Shown in pieces: positions 36,101 through 47,502 of a stretch of DNA of 64,000 nucleotides. The notes beneath the pieces were generated by a model. That model searched no databases. It worked only from the letters and a program-made list of their open reading frames with translations, and was not told the DNA's origin. How positions within the stretch are numbered: the first letter of the stretch is position 1; every line of letters starts with the position of its first letter. Origin of the DNA: Hyaloperonospora brassicae (Eukaryota; Oomycota; Peronosporomycetes; Peronosporales; Peronosporaceae); assembly GCA_947650285.1 (NCBI GenBank), contig CANTFL010001116.1:1-64000 (forward strand), written 5' to 3'. The position numbers and the translations under genes were made by a program.

Positions 36101-39100
36101 AGTAATTAAAGCTGAGATTCGAGTTTTGTGTATGTACTGACGCGCCAAGAGTAGCTGGCAACATCCGCCGGAACGTCACTTGCAGTGGACGTTTGCTAGT
36201 GGCAACCGCAGCTTTGAAGCCCTCCATACCGATCACACCTAACTTGTTACCATTCACCGCATAAACCTCGTCGCCCACCTGCACCTTGCCGCTCGCCTGA
36301 GCTTGCCCCATTAATTTATTGCTATCACTCGAAAACTCCGTCACTACGATAGCCCCATGGCTCGAATAATTGATCACTACTCCCAATGGACCGCTCCCAA
36401 ACTCCACGTTCACAAGCATGCTGTTGTTGCTGACCTGACTTAAATTCTGCGTTCGTTTCGTCGGCATTTTTTCTGCAAATGAGCCCGACGTCTTACCATG
36501 TGCTGCTATCGGAAGAGATGGTACAGAAGTTGTCGCCTGATTCTGACTTGAGATACTCGTGCTGGAAGCCATATTCATTTTGCGATAAAATGTCTGCCGA
36601 ATGCTCTCAAGAACGTTGATCTGCTGCACGAAGGATGGAGGCATGGATTCTACTCCTGGCGTTGTAGAGGTAAACAACGGCCGGCAGTTGCTTAGATCAT
36701 CGAAAGTTGCGCCTGATAAGTACCGCGTTAACCGCAAAAACATCAGCACAAAATTTGCGACATTGTGCAGTTCAACCGACAGATCACCAGCGCGTTCAGA
36801 CAGCTCACACTTTTTTGCTGCAGTGGCAAAGCCGCCAAGTGCGCGTGTGCGCAGCATGTTCGACGGATCCACGCAGCTGAGAATCGCTGTCGCAAAGGCA
36901 TCTGCTATTTGCTTGACAAGAGCGGAATCAGAACGAGTTTTCTTACTGGTTGTCAGAGCCTGCGTCGCCGTAGCACAAACCAATCCCATCACATACGCGT
37001 GATGGAGACACACAAACGTTTTGCGATCCGGATGAGTTGCACGAGGATCGACAACAATACGCGACACCACTTTTTTCACCTCTTCAAAACTGGACAAACA
37101 GGCGTACGCTAGTCCATTTGTCGTCTGCATAGTAGCGGATGCGGCAAACTGATTCCAAGCGGCCAACATCGATCGCCCTTGATCCACCAACGACTGCAGT
37201 GAGCGTTTGAAGGAGAGAGCGTTGTTGACCGCGCCAAGTGCGTATTGTTGCTGAATGTTTGCAGGACCACTCGGCTCCGCATATCGCGACCGCTTCAAAT
37301 GGTCAGCTACTTGATGTGCCCGCGGGTCCTCGATTTGACTGTGCTTCCGCTTCAATATTTCTTGGTAGCGTGCTTGCGCGGCAGCATATGCAAATGACTG
37401 TAGTTCTCCTTGCGTCCTCGGTGTTGCGACAGACGGCATCCCCGTCTGATGCAAGGAGGACCTTGTTGCATCAAGGTTGTTATTCAGCATAGCTTTTTTT
37501 GATCGAAGACCGTGCTGGATAATTCGATAAATGCTTTGTGAGATCGGAACGGGCTTCATCCCTCCAACCGCATCCACCATACTTCCGTATTCGTACTTAC
37601 GCATGAAGACCCGCTTCACCACAAGCTCTGCCTTCGGGGACGGGGCAGTCAAGGATGAAGGGAAGTTTGCATTCCGCAGCGTAGAAGCATCAGTAGCTAC
37701 CACCACATGAAACCCTGTGGAGCGGATCAATGTCTCAGCACGCTGAAGCGTGCTTTCTGCCTCCTGCTGCGTACAGAACGAACCCAAAAAGTATGTGCGT
37801 CCATAGTATCCCACAAAGGACTCAAACTTCTCAGCATCTTCGTCCACTACTAAAAGTACCTCCTTCTCGATGGAAAATGGTCCATCCTGGAGAAAGGCTT
37901 CGATCGAGTACTCGCAACACGAGGGGCCCTGCTGCAGCAAAAGTCTCTCTTCGTCGCTGTGAAGAGTCCAATGATAGCACCATCGAATTTGAAATGCAAT
38001 CATGGAATCTTTCGAATCTTCATCCAGATATGAGAGCAGTTGCACGAGCTGAGTCCGCCTAGCGCACACCAACCACTTCTTTTCCGGAGACATCACGAAT
38101 AATCGCCGGCGATCGCTATTGAAGCGATAATACGTGTAGCCGTGTCGGCACTTTCCAAATGCGAAGGTCCTCGGAATGACCAACCATTTGATCAAGCTCT
38201 CCACTGCTCGAATCTTTTCGATACGAGGAAGCATGGAGCTACATTCTGACCACGCAACGTTGGCACTTTCAACACAACTTTTATGGGCTTGCAACAACGT
38301 CGTATGTCTGACGGATGCAGTGAAGTGGATGTACACAGGACAAGTGGATGACAGGTCCACACACAAGGCCGTTAGTGTTGCCCAGCTCAAGCCAGCGACT
38401 GACCTACCGTTAAGCCCTACAATACGGTCGCCAAATTCAACAGTTAGCATAGCTGCTTCGTTGTCCACTTCATTCCAGTTGGCGTATTGCTCGCAGTACA
38501 CAAGACCCTTCATTGCAATGACACCGAGGGAATCCAGACAATTCTCGGCTTCAAACGGTAGCGGCAAGGAGTCGACGCGATAAGTCTTCACTTTACTGGA
38601 CGTAGGAAGTTTTAGCCGCTTGCACAGTAGAGACGGGTTGCTTACTACCTCAGCCAGATTCTTCGTCACCTCATCAAAAGTCACAGCTTGTACGCCTTCT
38701 CCACGTGGTTGCCTGGAAAAGGTTATTTTCAGCGGCCGTGGCAAGCTCAACAACCACGACGTAAATTGAGACAAATCACTCAGCTGGCCATAAGATTCGT
38801 TGTTGACACGTTCCACCAAATCCCCGCGTAAAATGCGTCCACTCTTAGATGCTTGGCCCAGTGTGCCATCAGGGTGATCATTCAGTGATTTCACTACCAC
38901 ACCTCGACTTTCAAGCGCCAAAGCCAAGCCGAGTGGGCCATCTTCGAAAACCACTTCGTACGAGGTTGGTCCACTCATTTGAAGTGCAAGCAAGTCGGAT
39001 CGGAGTGCGGTCAGCTTCGCGCGCTGTGAAGGCACGTCGTATACAGTACGCTGCCATTCTTCTTCGGCTTTTCTCATTTTCGTGGACGGTGGACGGGCGA

Positions 39101-42100
39101 AGACAACACACGTTGCGTCTCTAGAGCATTCCACATCAAGCAAAGCCTCGACATCGGCCAAAGTCTTTTCGTGCAAAGGAATATCATTCACCATCAAAAG
39201 CACATCGCCTGGAAATACGCGCCGGGAAAGCTCCCCGAATCCTACTGGAAGATCCGCTGATGAACGATAAGACTGAACAAAAACGTAGGACTCATGAGCA
39301 TCCAAAGTCAACTCCAATGGCAGGCCGTGACATTTTACGATCGACACCGACGAGCGAACAGCGTCCCCGGGCAGCGATGTCAAGTACAGCAAGATTGGTT
39401 GAGTGGCAGCGCTCAGATGATGTCGGACAGCGTCGCAACTCATTCCAAAGACAACACGGTCATTGATCGCGTAAACGATTCCCTTTACGCCTCCAGGTGG
39501 GGCTTCCTGGCTCTCTGAATACCCAAAATCTAACATGAGGCTTGACATAGTATCGGAGCCTTCTACATATTGTACACCGTCTGCCGTGTCTTCCAGATGC
39601 AAAGTTGCGAGATCATTTGCCGCAAGCGTTCGAGCCATCAACATATCTACCAGCCAGTCCGGAAGTTCGTATTCTCTCAGCAGCGTCGTCTGGGCTGTCA
39701 ATGGCGACTGCTTGCACGAGACTAACGGTCCGTTCAAAATCCCATCTTCCAAACCACAGAAAGCACACAGCGGACGAGGCGAAAGCACACTATATGCGTT
39801 CTCGGGAGAACTGATCTTGCTCGGCGTAGTCGACGCTTGGAGAAATCGATCGCCGAATTCCTCAAGAAACATCTCTTCCTCTGCGTCAGAGTTGTCGGAC
39901 AAATCGTCGTCATCTGCGTCCATTGCTACAGTCACGGCTTCTTCCTTTACCGTATTTGACCCGTCAAAGAGTTTCTTCCGAGCACTTCCGGGCAGCACAG
40001 GAACAGGTTTTGACTCCAGCTCTGCATGTGCCTTTTCTTCCAAATAGGTCAACAGTTCGTCAGTCAGCTCATGTTCCACACCATCAATGATGAATTTATT
40101 TGTTTGCTCTACACCGTGCGAAGAGCGTGGTGGGAGAAATTGGTCCCATTCGCGCTCTAGGTCAGCGAGTGGTTCGCCCAGATTCTTTCGCACATCATTC
40201 GCTTTTTCTTCAAGTGAAAGGTAAATCGATCGAACTGCGGACGATTCCTCCATTAGCTCACACAGCACCCTTAGCACCTTCAGACGATCTGCAACAGTAA
40301 GTTGGGAGTAGTTCTCCTGTGACAGAAGATCGATGGCGGACAAGAGTCGTTTTTCCAGCTCCGTCAGATCACCTTCACTTCGTTTGTAGTCGGCGCCGTC
40401 GCCTGAGTTTGTCATGCTGCGGACCTTTTTCTGGAATGGGCCGGATGAAAAGGAGGAGTCCGCAAGGCACGGAGAGCAGAACCACTCGCCCTTGGGGACC
40501 ACAGATAATGAAGGATCGAGGCAGAACGTGTGATACGGCGCGTCACAGCGATCGCACAGCAGCAACCGTTCCTTCGCGTGGACCGTTCGACACTTGCGAC
40601 AATTGTCTTCATCTGCAGCAATCATCGGTCGATCCGCGGTCGTATAGACCCACTCTTTCATCAACCGTTCAAACGTAGATGACAACTTTTGGGCTAAGTT
40701 ACTGATTTCCGCTTTCATCGAGTTGTATGCAAAGCAGTTTCTCCACACTAACTGCACATCGTCAACAAAAGACTCGACATCGTCGTTCTCGTACTCTTCA
40801 TCCTCGACTTTCTCCGAGATCGTACCCAGGTCCATGGGCTCCGTTATGTCCCCACTTGTGTAGTAATCAGGGTAGAGCTCGGCATCCACTGGCTGATTGA
40901 AGGGCCCAGCAATTCCTTTCGCTCGAAGTAGCTTTAGCACAAATGCACAGCACTTTATCTTCGTCGCCCCTTGTGTTGTCGCAATATGCTTCACGGGATT
41001 CTTTACGACAGGGACAACCGATGACAGCAACAAACCATGGGGAGTCTTTAGGCTACTCAAAAGACCATTCAAGTCGTCCAGGGACGTTTCGCGTACGTCA
41101 TGACCGTTGATAAACATAACGTAATGTCCAACCTGGATCCTGTCAGCGCCATCGTCCTTAAGCTCGCCAGCGGTATCTTGAGACGAGTCTACAACGTCCG
41201 AAGAACCAAGCTTTGTGGCGATAATTTTCGTCACAACAAGATGTTGGTCTTTCTCTCCTACCTCAAGCCGACTTGATACACCGTCAACAAGGATCACTCC
41301 GTAATAATCGTTTGACTTTGTAGGTGCATTGTTTGCTTCTAAGGCCAGTGTGGTCGAGTCTTTTTCACGCATGCCTTGCGCATCAGCCTTCGTCCTCTCA
41401 TTTTCTTCTTCGTATGGTATCCCTTCCAGTAAGTGGATACCTCGTCGATTTAGCTTCTGTCGCAGTGGGTGCGTTACTGAGTCATCCCGGTACGATTTGG
41501 AGCCCTTTATCGACTTAAGAAGTACTTCGTCCGCGCTAGGCTGCTTGAATTCTATCGCAAACTGGCATACCTCGCGTGCGAGTTCTGGCCAACTAAACGC
41601 GTTCAAAGGGCGCGTGCGATAAAACTCATCGATCGTTATCCCCAATTGGAGCAATGGTAAAAACTCCCTGATCAGCGCTTTCAGCAGCTCTGCATGCAAA
41701 GATGCGAAAAGTGTACCGACTGAGTCATCGTCTAATATCCCGTCCCCAACTGGACTGGACCCGTCGCTTAGCATCATCATATCCACGAAAACGCGTAGTG
41801 AGGGAAGTGCCGTGAGTTTTAAACAGTCTGAGAATGTCGAAATAAAGTCCCACACGAAAAGTAGGTCAGCATGACAGTCTACTGGAATAGGGTCCAATTC
41901 TACTGCTCGAGAAATCACCTGTGTTGGAAATGTACCACGCTCGTCATGTGAATTAGTGATCGTGCGGAGGTGGGAATACGACGAGGCGGAATGGCTATTC
42001 AGATCCGAAGTGTAGCGGGCTTTGACACGAGCCCATACCTCGCTTTCCACTTCGCTCCTCTTCTCCCACAAACAAATTTGCCGGCGTCGCTCTCTTTCTT

Positions 42101-44058
42101 CTTCCACGAACTTCAATAGCACAAGCTGTTGCTGTCTAGCGGAATGAGGATCATACACCTCTTTCCTCTTCCCTGAGTCGCCAAATCGACGCAATGAGAG
42201 CGGGGACGTCACGACACCATTCTCGAGAATTGCCTTCTGCTCTTCCCGCATTTGGCGACGCTGGCGCTGCTCTTCTGTTCTTCGCTTCATCACCATTTCC
42301 TTTTCCTCTAATTTCTTGCGCTTTTCCTCTTCCCGCAGTGCACGCCTGATTTCTTTCTCCTCTTCTCTCATGCGCTTCTCTTCCTCCCTCGCGAGGCGCG
42401 ACGCCTCTTTCCGTGCCTCTTTTTGTCGAGCAGCTTCCATCCTGCACTCAAGAATTGCATTTTTGCGCGCTTCTTTTGCCCGCCGTTGAGCTTCTTTGAC
42501 ATCTTCTTGAGCCTTCATTTCAATCTCCAAGAGTTTCCGCGCAGCTTCTCGGACGCTACGCTTGTCAGCTTCAAGCCGAGTTTCCTCTTTTTTCTTTTTG
42601 TGACGCTGCAGCTTGCCAGGGTCACGAGAGTGCTCTTCTAATAAAGCTTGCTGAGATAGCTGGCGGCTTATTTTATCCTTATAAAAGGAGCTGTGAACTT
42701 TCAGCATATCCTTGAGTTGACCCTTCAGACGCGAGCGAATCCTAGCGTGGACATTCGGCGTGATCGGATGCCGCTGCTCCCAAAATTGATAATCGTTGCA
42801 CAACAACACTTTGTGTAGTCCTTCTAACACGCGTGTGATATTTCGCCGTAGCAGACCAAACCCATCTTCGCCGCTGGCAGGCGTTAGTACGTCGATGGGT
42901 GTACCGCTATCGTCCATTTCTACAGCAAACATCGATTCGCTGACCACGGTCATCAAATCATTCACTGATAGACCTTCGAAATGCACCAAGGCCTTTTTCC
43001 AAGCTTTGCTTGCCACATAAGACCTAAATACGATATCGACTGTGTAGAAAAGTCAGCGACGTCATGTAGTACAGCAACATTCCGGCGATTCCGCTCTTCC
43101 CACTTCGCGTACCTGCGCTGTTTTCGAGTTCTACCATAAAAATCGGAGAGTTTTTCTTTCCACCATGCACGATTTCTACAGCCAATACAAGAACGTTTTC
43201 GACATGAGCCACCACCCGTGTAGATAGCAACACACCAGATTACACATCCACGTACTGCACCGCAATCGGAACGCTACCGTCACGGGCTTCGTAATTTGCA
43301 CGTTCACGAGCGTCTCGTATCCAATCTTGACCACAATACACAAACAACAATACACATACGACACCAGCAGATGTCAGTTTTCGCTCTCTTTTTCGCTCTT
43401 CCGCTCCCGTAACGCAGCTACTTGCACGTACTGGAAACAGCTTCTTGCTCGTGTAAAAGTGTTTCTCCGGGACCACCGCGCCAAGTTTCAAGACGTGAAT
43501 GGGTCCGTCCACTAGCGGCAATTCCAGCACAGCTACTTTGCGTCGCAAGATGGCGAGGTAGTACATGTCTTCTCTCGGCACAGCGCCCTGCACGGCGTAC
43601 GTGAACGCTCGCAGCGCGTCTCGCAAGTTGCTGTACGTGCACTCGTCGGCGTCCACGAGCGTACCGTCTTCCAGGACGCGCCAGTGACGCAACGCCGTCG
43701 TGTCGAGCGCTCGTTCCTGTGCCACGCGCCGAAGCGACTCGAGCGACGCGTTTACGTCCGTCATCGACTCTCTGCGCGATCGTACGGGCGGCTCGGGAGC
43801 GTCCAGCGTGTCGCACGTCGACGTGTAGCCCATGGCCAGTACCGTCGATGCCGCGTTAATGTCTTCGTCGTTCTCGTGCGCCTCGTCCGCCTGTTCGGTG
43901 CTCTTCTCCTCGTGGTCGTCGCCTGTGAATGAGCTGCGAGACGCCTGCGACTGCGTGATGGAGGGCGGCTGCTGGTGCACCTGTTGCTGCTGCTGGTGGT
44001 CGTCACGACGATCGCGCTCCTGCTGCGGCTCGACGACGGGAGGAGGAGGAGGATCCAT
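33168..44058 (-). CDS. giant chromatin protein: FYRN/FYRC, DDT, PDZ repeats, two bromodomain-PHD cassettes
   Basis: Five exons on the minus strand: 44058-43432, 43325-43256, 43175-43113, 43039-33479 and 33409-33168, totalling 3,520 codons. Introns are 106, 80, 73 and 69 bp. All begin GTA and end AG; the first uses CAAG. The long open frame inside exon 4 has no ATG start, which supports joining. Domains (approximate residues): Gln/Pro-rich start; FYRN about 199-250 ('KLFP' joined to 'IGYETL'; 'CKIVHGGKKNSPIFMV'); FYRC about 252-330; charged coiled coil 375-530; DDT 638-703; WHIM-like 700-750; PDZ-like 830-920; bromodomain 946-1050 (PMDLGTI, NCFAYN); PHD 1065-1111; further PDZ-like repeats about 1520-1850 and 2461-2543; Gln/Asn/Ser-rich linker; bromodomain about 3345-3455 (PMDLGTI, NCFTFN); PHD at the C-terminus. 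Inferred to be a nuclear histone-mark reader, perhaps of ISWI-type (BAZ-like) remodellers. Confidence 0.85.
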
Positions 44059-46392
44059 CGAGTGCGGCGAGAGTGTGATCGCGGTGGGGTTTGCGTCCGC
44101 TAGTGGATGCTGCGTGGTGGATGTGGTCCACAGCAAGCGAGCGAGTGGCGCGAGATACCGATATCTACCGGGCGGAGTCGGTGCGGGGTTGTCGTTATTC
44201 AGAGGGAGCGAGTTGGGGCGTCGTGCTCGTTTTCGGCGATTTGGACCGACGCGCAACTTTTCCGCTGCTTTTATGAATTCGACAGCGCAATGAATTTAGA
44301 AACGTCTGAGCTTAGAAATGGAAACAGGTGTTCACGTTCAGGACAACTACGACAGGAGGTCGAGGCTCGCCATTTGACAAGCCACTGGGGGTTTCAATTT
44401 TGTACAACTCGGCTGTGCGCAGCAGCTATGGCTCCGGCGGCGGCGCTTACTTATCCTCACTATTCTCACGCGCATTTGGTTCTCCCAAATATGCAAAATG
44501 TAATTCTTGCAGGTAATAAGTGGTCGTTCCTGAAGAGACAAGCGTGACCAAGAAATGGCGATCCAGCAAGATACATTATGTCCAACGCACTACCATGAGC
44601 TGCAAAGCGACTGTTGTCTCTTTTCATATTCGCGTCGATTGACAGTTCCACTGCGTAAACAAGAACAATCATCATTAAGCGTTGATAAACACTTCGTAGG
44701 TACTGTGGGTCACCATGGCGGTCGTCGCTGCATTGCGTCAAATGTCGCGAAGCTCTCAGCTTTTCTATGGCGAGTGATGATGCATTGTCCATCATAGGTA
44801 AACAGTTGGTCCGTGCTCAACAGTGTTTGTCATTCGATATGATGAAATGGTAGCTAGGCGTCAATCTTGCGTCCTACGTTTGAGCTCGATATCGCAGTAG
44901 GAGCCGTTGAAACCGCAACGTCAAAGGAGTTACATCCATAAGCTTGTGTGTCGTACATGCCTCGCATCACAACATCAAGGTGTATGTCGATCTTATGATT
45001 GTAAAAGTTTGGTGTCTTGATACCACTAAGGCTGTTCAGGCTGCTTATCCATAGCTTCTGTAAGGTCAAAATCTTGTCAAACCTCGACGAAGATGCACAA
45101 AAGCCAACGATATTGGGACTCATGTTCATGCGGAGCGGAGCATCAATTATAGCCGTACGAGTGTGACATGCTGAATTGTCAACACATATGTTGTAGATAA
45201 CGCAGTAGCGTCTGCACAATACAACACTGGTGGATCATCCGCTAGTCAGGCAGCGTAACCTTATTGAGTCGAATAAGATTGCACGCTGCACCACGAAAAA
45301 GCGACACATCCGTGCTTCACGTGTCATCATTTCGCATACAAGTGTGTGTATTCGTCGCACTCATTCGCTGCGTGATAAATGCTGAACGATGTCAAAATGT
45401 CACGATTCTCCAATCTTCTTCGTTCGATGCGTGAAGAATTATGTAACTCCTAGCTGGGTCAGTAAGAGAGTTGTGTACTTATCACGGTGCAGGAACGGCA
45501 GACTATCATATAAATACATTCGGTATTTGACGAACAAATGCTTTACGTTGGATGAATTATCAATCTCTTGCAAGTCGAATATTCCACTTGTTGTCAGCAC
45601 ATGTTGTAAAGTCTTGTCTTCATTCCGCATACATGCGTAGATTATGGTGACATAGCTCATTAGTCTGCTCTAGCATTCCGGTCTACGTTTCCATACTTCT
45701 ACAGCGTCAGACCATGCGTGATTCTCTTTCATCGACTGCTACTACATGCAGATCGTCGACATCGAAGACCTTCCTGCTTTGTCCTTAGACGCGTTTCCTA
45801 AACGCAACACCGACACTCAACTATCGTCGACTAGCACGTATACACCGAAATGCTCAGATAAAGACACCATTCACTGATACTGCAATGTAACGAATATACT
45901 TGAGGTCGAACGTCTTGCAGGACAAACAGCCCTTCTTGATCTGTGGTGCGTGACCAACAACTTCGACCGTCAGACTCGGCCCAGCCTATGAGAATTCCAT
46001 GGTCAATCCAAGTGTTCTTCAATGAGCTGCTCGTGCACGCTCGTCAGCGTACGGCTAAAATCTGATCAAGATCGACTTCATGTCTTGCGTGCAGAAGCGT
46101 CGCGTATCTAGATCCATCGCAACCCGGCGGGTGTCAGCAGAGCGTAGACTCAGCCAGAAGTATAGGGCTCGGGAGTGCAGCACAGGGTGTCCCAGACGTT
46201 CAGGTTGAGACCACCGTTAAATTGAGAAAGTCCGCCCTAGTGTGATGGGAGGAAGACTCTCTCGCTAGTGCTCCATTTGTGCGTACTAACGAGAAGGAAA
46301 GGGCAACCCGAAAGTGCAGATCTGCAATCGTGAAGAAGCCACGCGACCAAGCTACGACGGTTGATCGAAAAAGCACCACTCTTCCTCCAACA
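44059..46392. other. intergenic between the chromatin gene and the bZIP gene
   Basis: Contains the 5' flanks of two divergently placed genes. Frames at 44107-44547, 44555-44797 and 44854-45219 have no known domain. CTCCATTTG at 46271-46279 is a weak initiator-like site about 115 nt before the bZIP ATG. Confidence 0.45.
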
Positions 46393-47322
46393 ATGGCAGA
46401 CAAACACCAGCTCTCCATCGAGCGCCCTCATCTCTGCTCTCCTCCAAGTGACGAAATCGACTGCCCTCGACAACCGATCGCAACATTCACGGCACTCCTA
46501 CGTGCAGCCCAATCGACTGATATTGAAACCCCTGCCGAGGTCAACCGTCTTGATGCAACGATAACACCAGAATCTTCGGCGAACAAACGCCGACTTCGGA
46601 ACCGCGTCTCCTGCCGCAAAACACGTCTCAAGCGCAAGCTTCAGCAGCATATGCTCGAGACCTTGGCTCGTGAACGTCAGGAGCGACACGAGTATCTCAT
46701 ACATCTCGCCACTCAGCTTAGCTCTACTAGCGACCATCGCCACAGCGACTGCGAGCTCTTCCGTGACCTCGCCGCGAAAAGCCTGCACTACGCATTAGTC
46801 GACCCAGAATATGGCGGGTGGTTTGACGCCGGCATTGATCAGGAGCCACAGGCTGCCGGAGGACAAACTGGAAACGATAGCGAAAAAGTTGACCACCTAC
46901 AAATGAGAAGATCCAAGTGCATAAGACGTGGCCGTGACAACGACGTTTCGAGTGCACTCCGAAGGAGATTCCGGACTTCACAAGCTCTAATCTTCGAGCA
47001 ATGGCAACCAATTGTCGACGAACTGCAAAACATTGACTTGCAGCTGCACCGAATGGACGAGAATGAGCTCGCTACTGGAATCTTTGATCGGTATTGCTAC
47101 TGGGAGCTCGTTGGCGTGAGTGTAGAGAAAGTGAAACAAGTCGGTGAAATCGCTACTGTTGCCGTCTCCGGCGTCACCCGACTAAGATTTCGCGGCCGAC
47201 ATGTGGAGGAAGTCAGTATCAGCACTATTCGGCGCGAAGAGGATGCTTCTTTTCATTTTGACACCAGCAGCTTAGACACACCAAAGCCTGCCGAGCCGTC
47301 AGAAGCAGGTGCCATTGCCTGA
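46393..47322 (+). CDS. bZIP transcription factor
   Basis: Predicted 309 aa from ATG; the frame extends upstream to a GTG at 46279 but without ATG. Basic region at about residues 64-82 ('NKRRLRNRVSCRKTRLKRK') with the bZIP signature N-x7-R at residues 70 and 78. It is followed by a zipper-like helix (83-111) rich in Leu and charged residues. The remaining 200 residues include a conserved-looking C-terminal part ('FDRYCYWELVGVSVEKVKQV') of the sort seen in oomycete bZIP proteins, unassigned to a domain here. It should bind DNA as a dimer in the nucleus; target genes are unknown. It converges on CEP104, with 180 bp between stop codons. Confidence 0.8.
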   Translation: MADKHQLSIERPHLCSPPSDEIDCPRQPIATFTALLRAAQSTDIETPAEVNRLDATITPESSANKRRLRNRVSCRKTRLKRKLQQHMLETLARERQERHEYLIHLATQLSSTSDHRHSDCELFRDLAAKSLHYALVDPEYGGWFDAGIDQEPQAAGGQTGNDSEKVDHLQMRRSKCIRRGRDNDVSSALRRRFRTSQALIFEQWQPIVDELQNIDLQLHRMDENELATGIFDRYCYWELVGVSVEKVKQVGEIATVAVSGVTRLRFRGRHVEEVSISTIRREEDASFHFDTSSLDTPKPAEPSEAGAIA

Positions 47323-47502
47323 ACTTCTTTCAACAAAGAGAAAATGCGTCACTTTTGACCGACATTCCCTCTGCCGTGACGTTCGAGATTGTAGATACCG
47401 TCGAATAGAGATTGAGAACGACACACCGTATCGAGCTCCAATAGCATGTGTTCTCGTCGCTTTTTGTATGTTTCCTCGTGACCTGAAGCCTTCATTCTCA
47501 TC

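Noticed and set aside
33417..43016. A single-exon 3,199-residue protein
   Set aside because: The first codon is GTG, the second bromodomain is truncated at its C-terminal end, and splice sites restore both ends.
44854..45219. 121-codon minus-strand frame
   Set aside because: Starts at TTG, no promoter or domain seen, and no similarity recognised.
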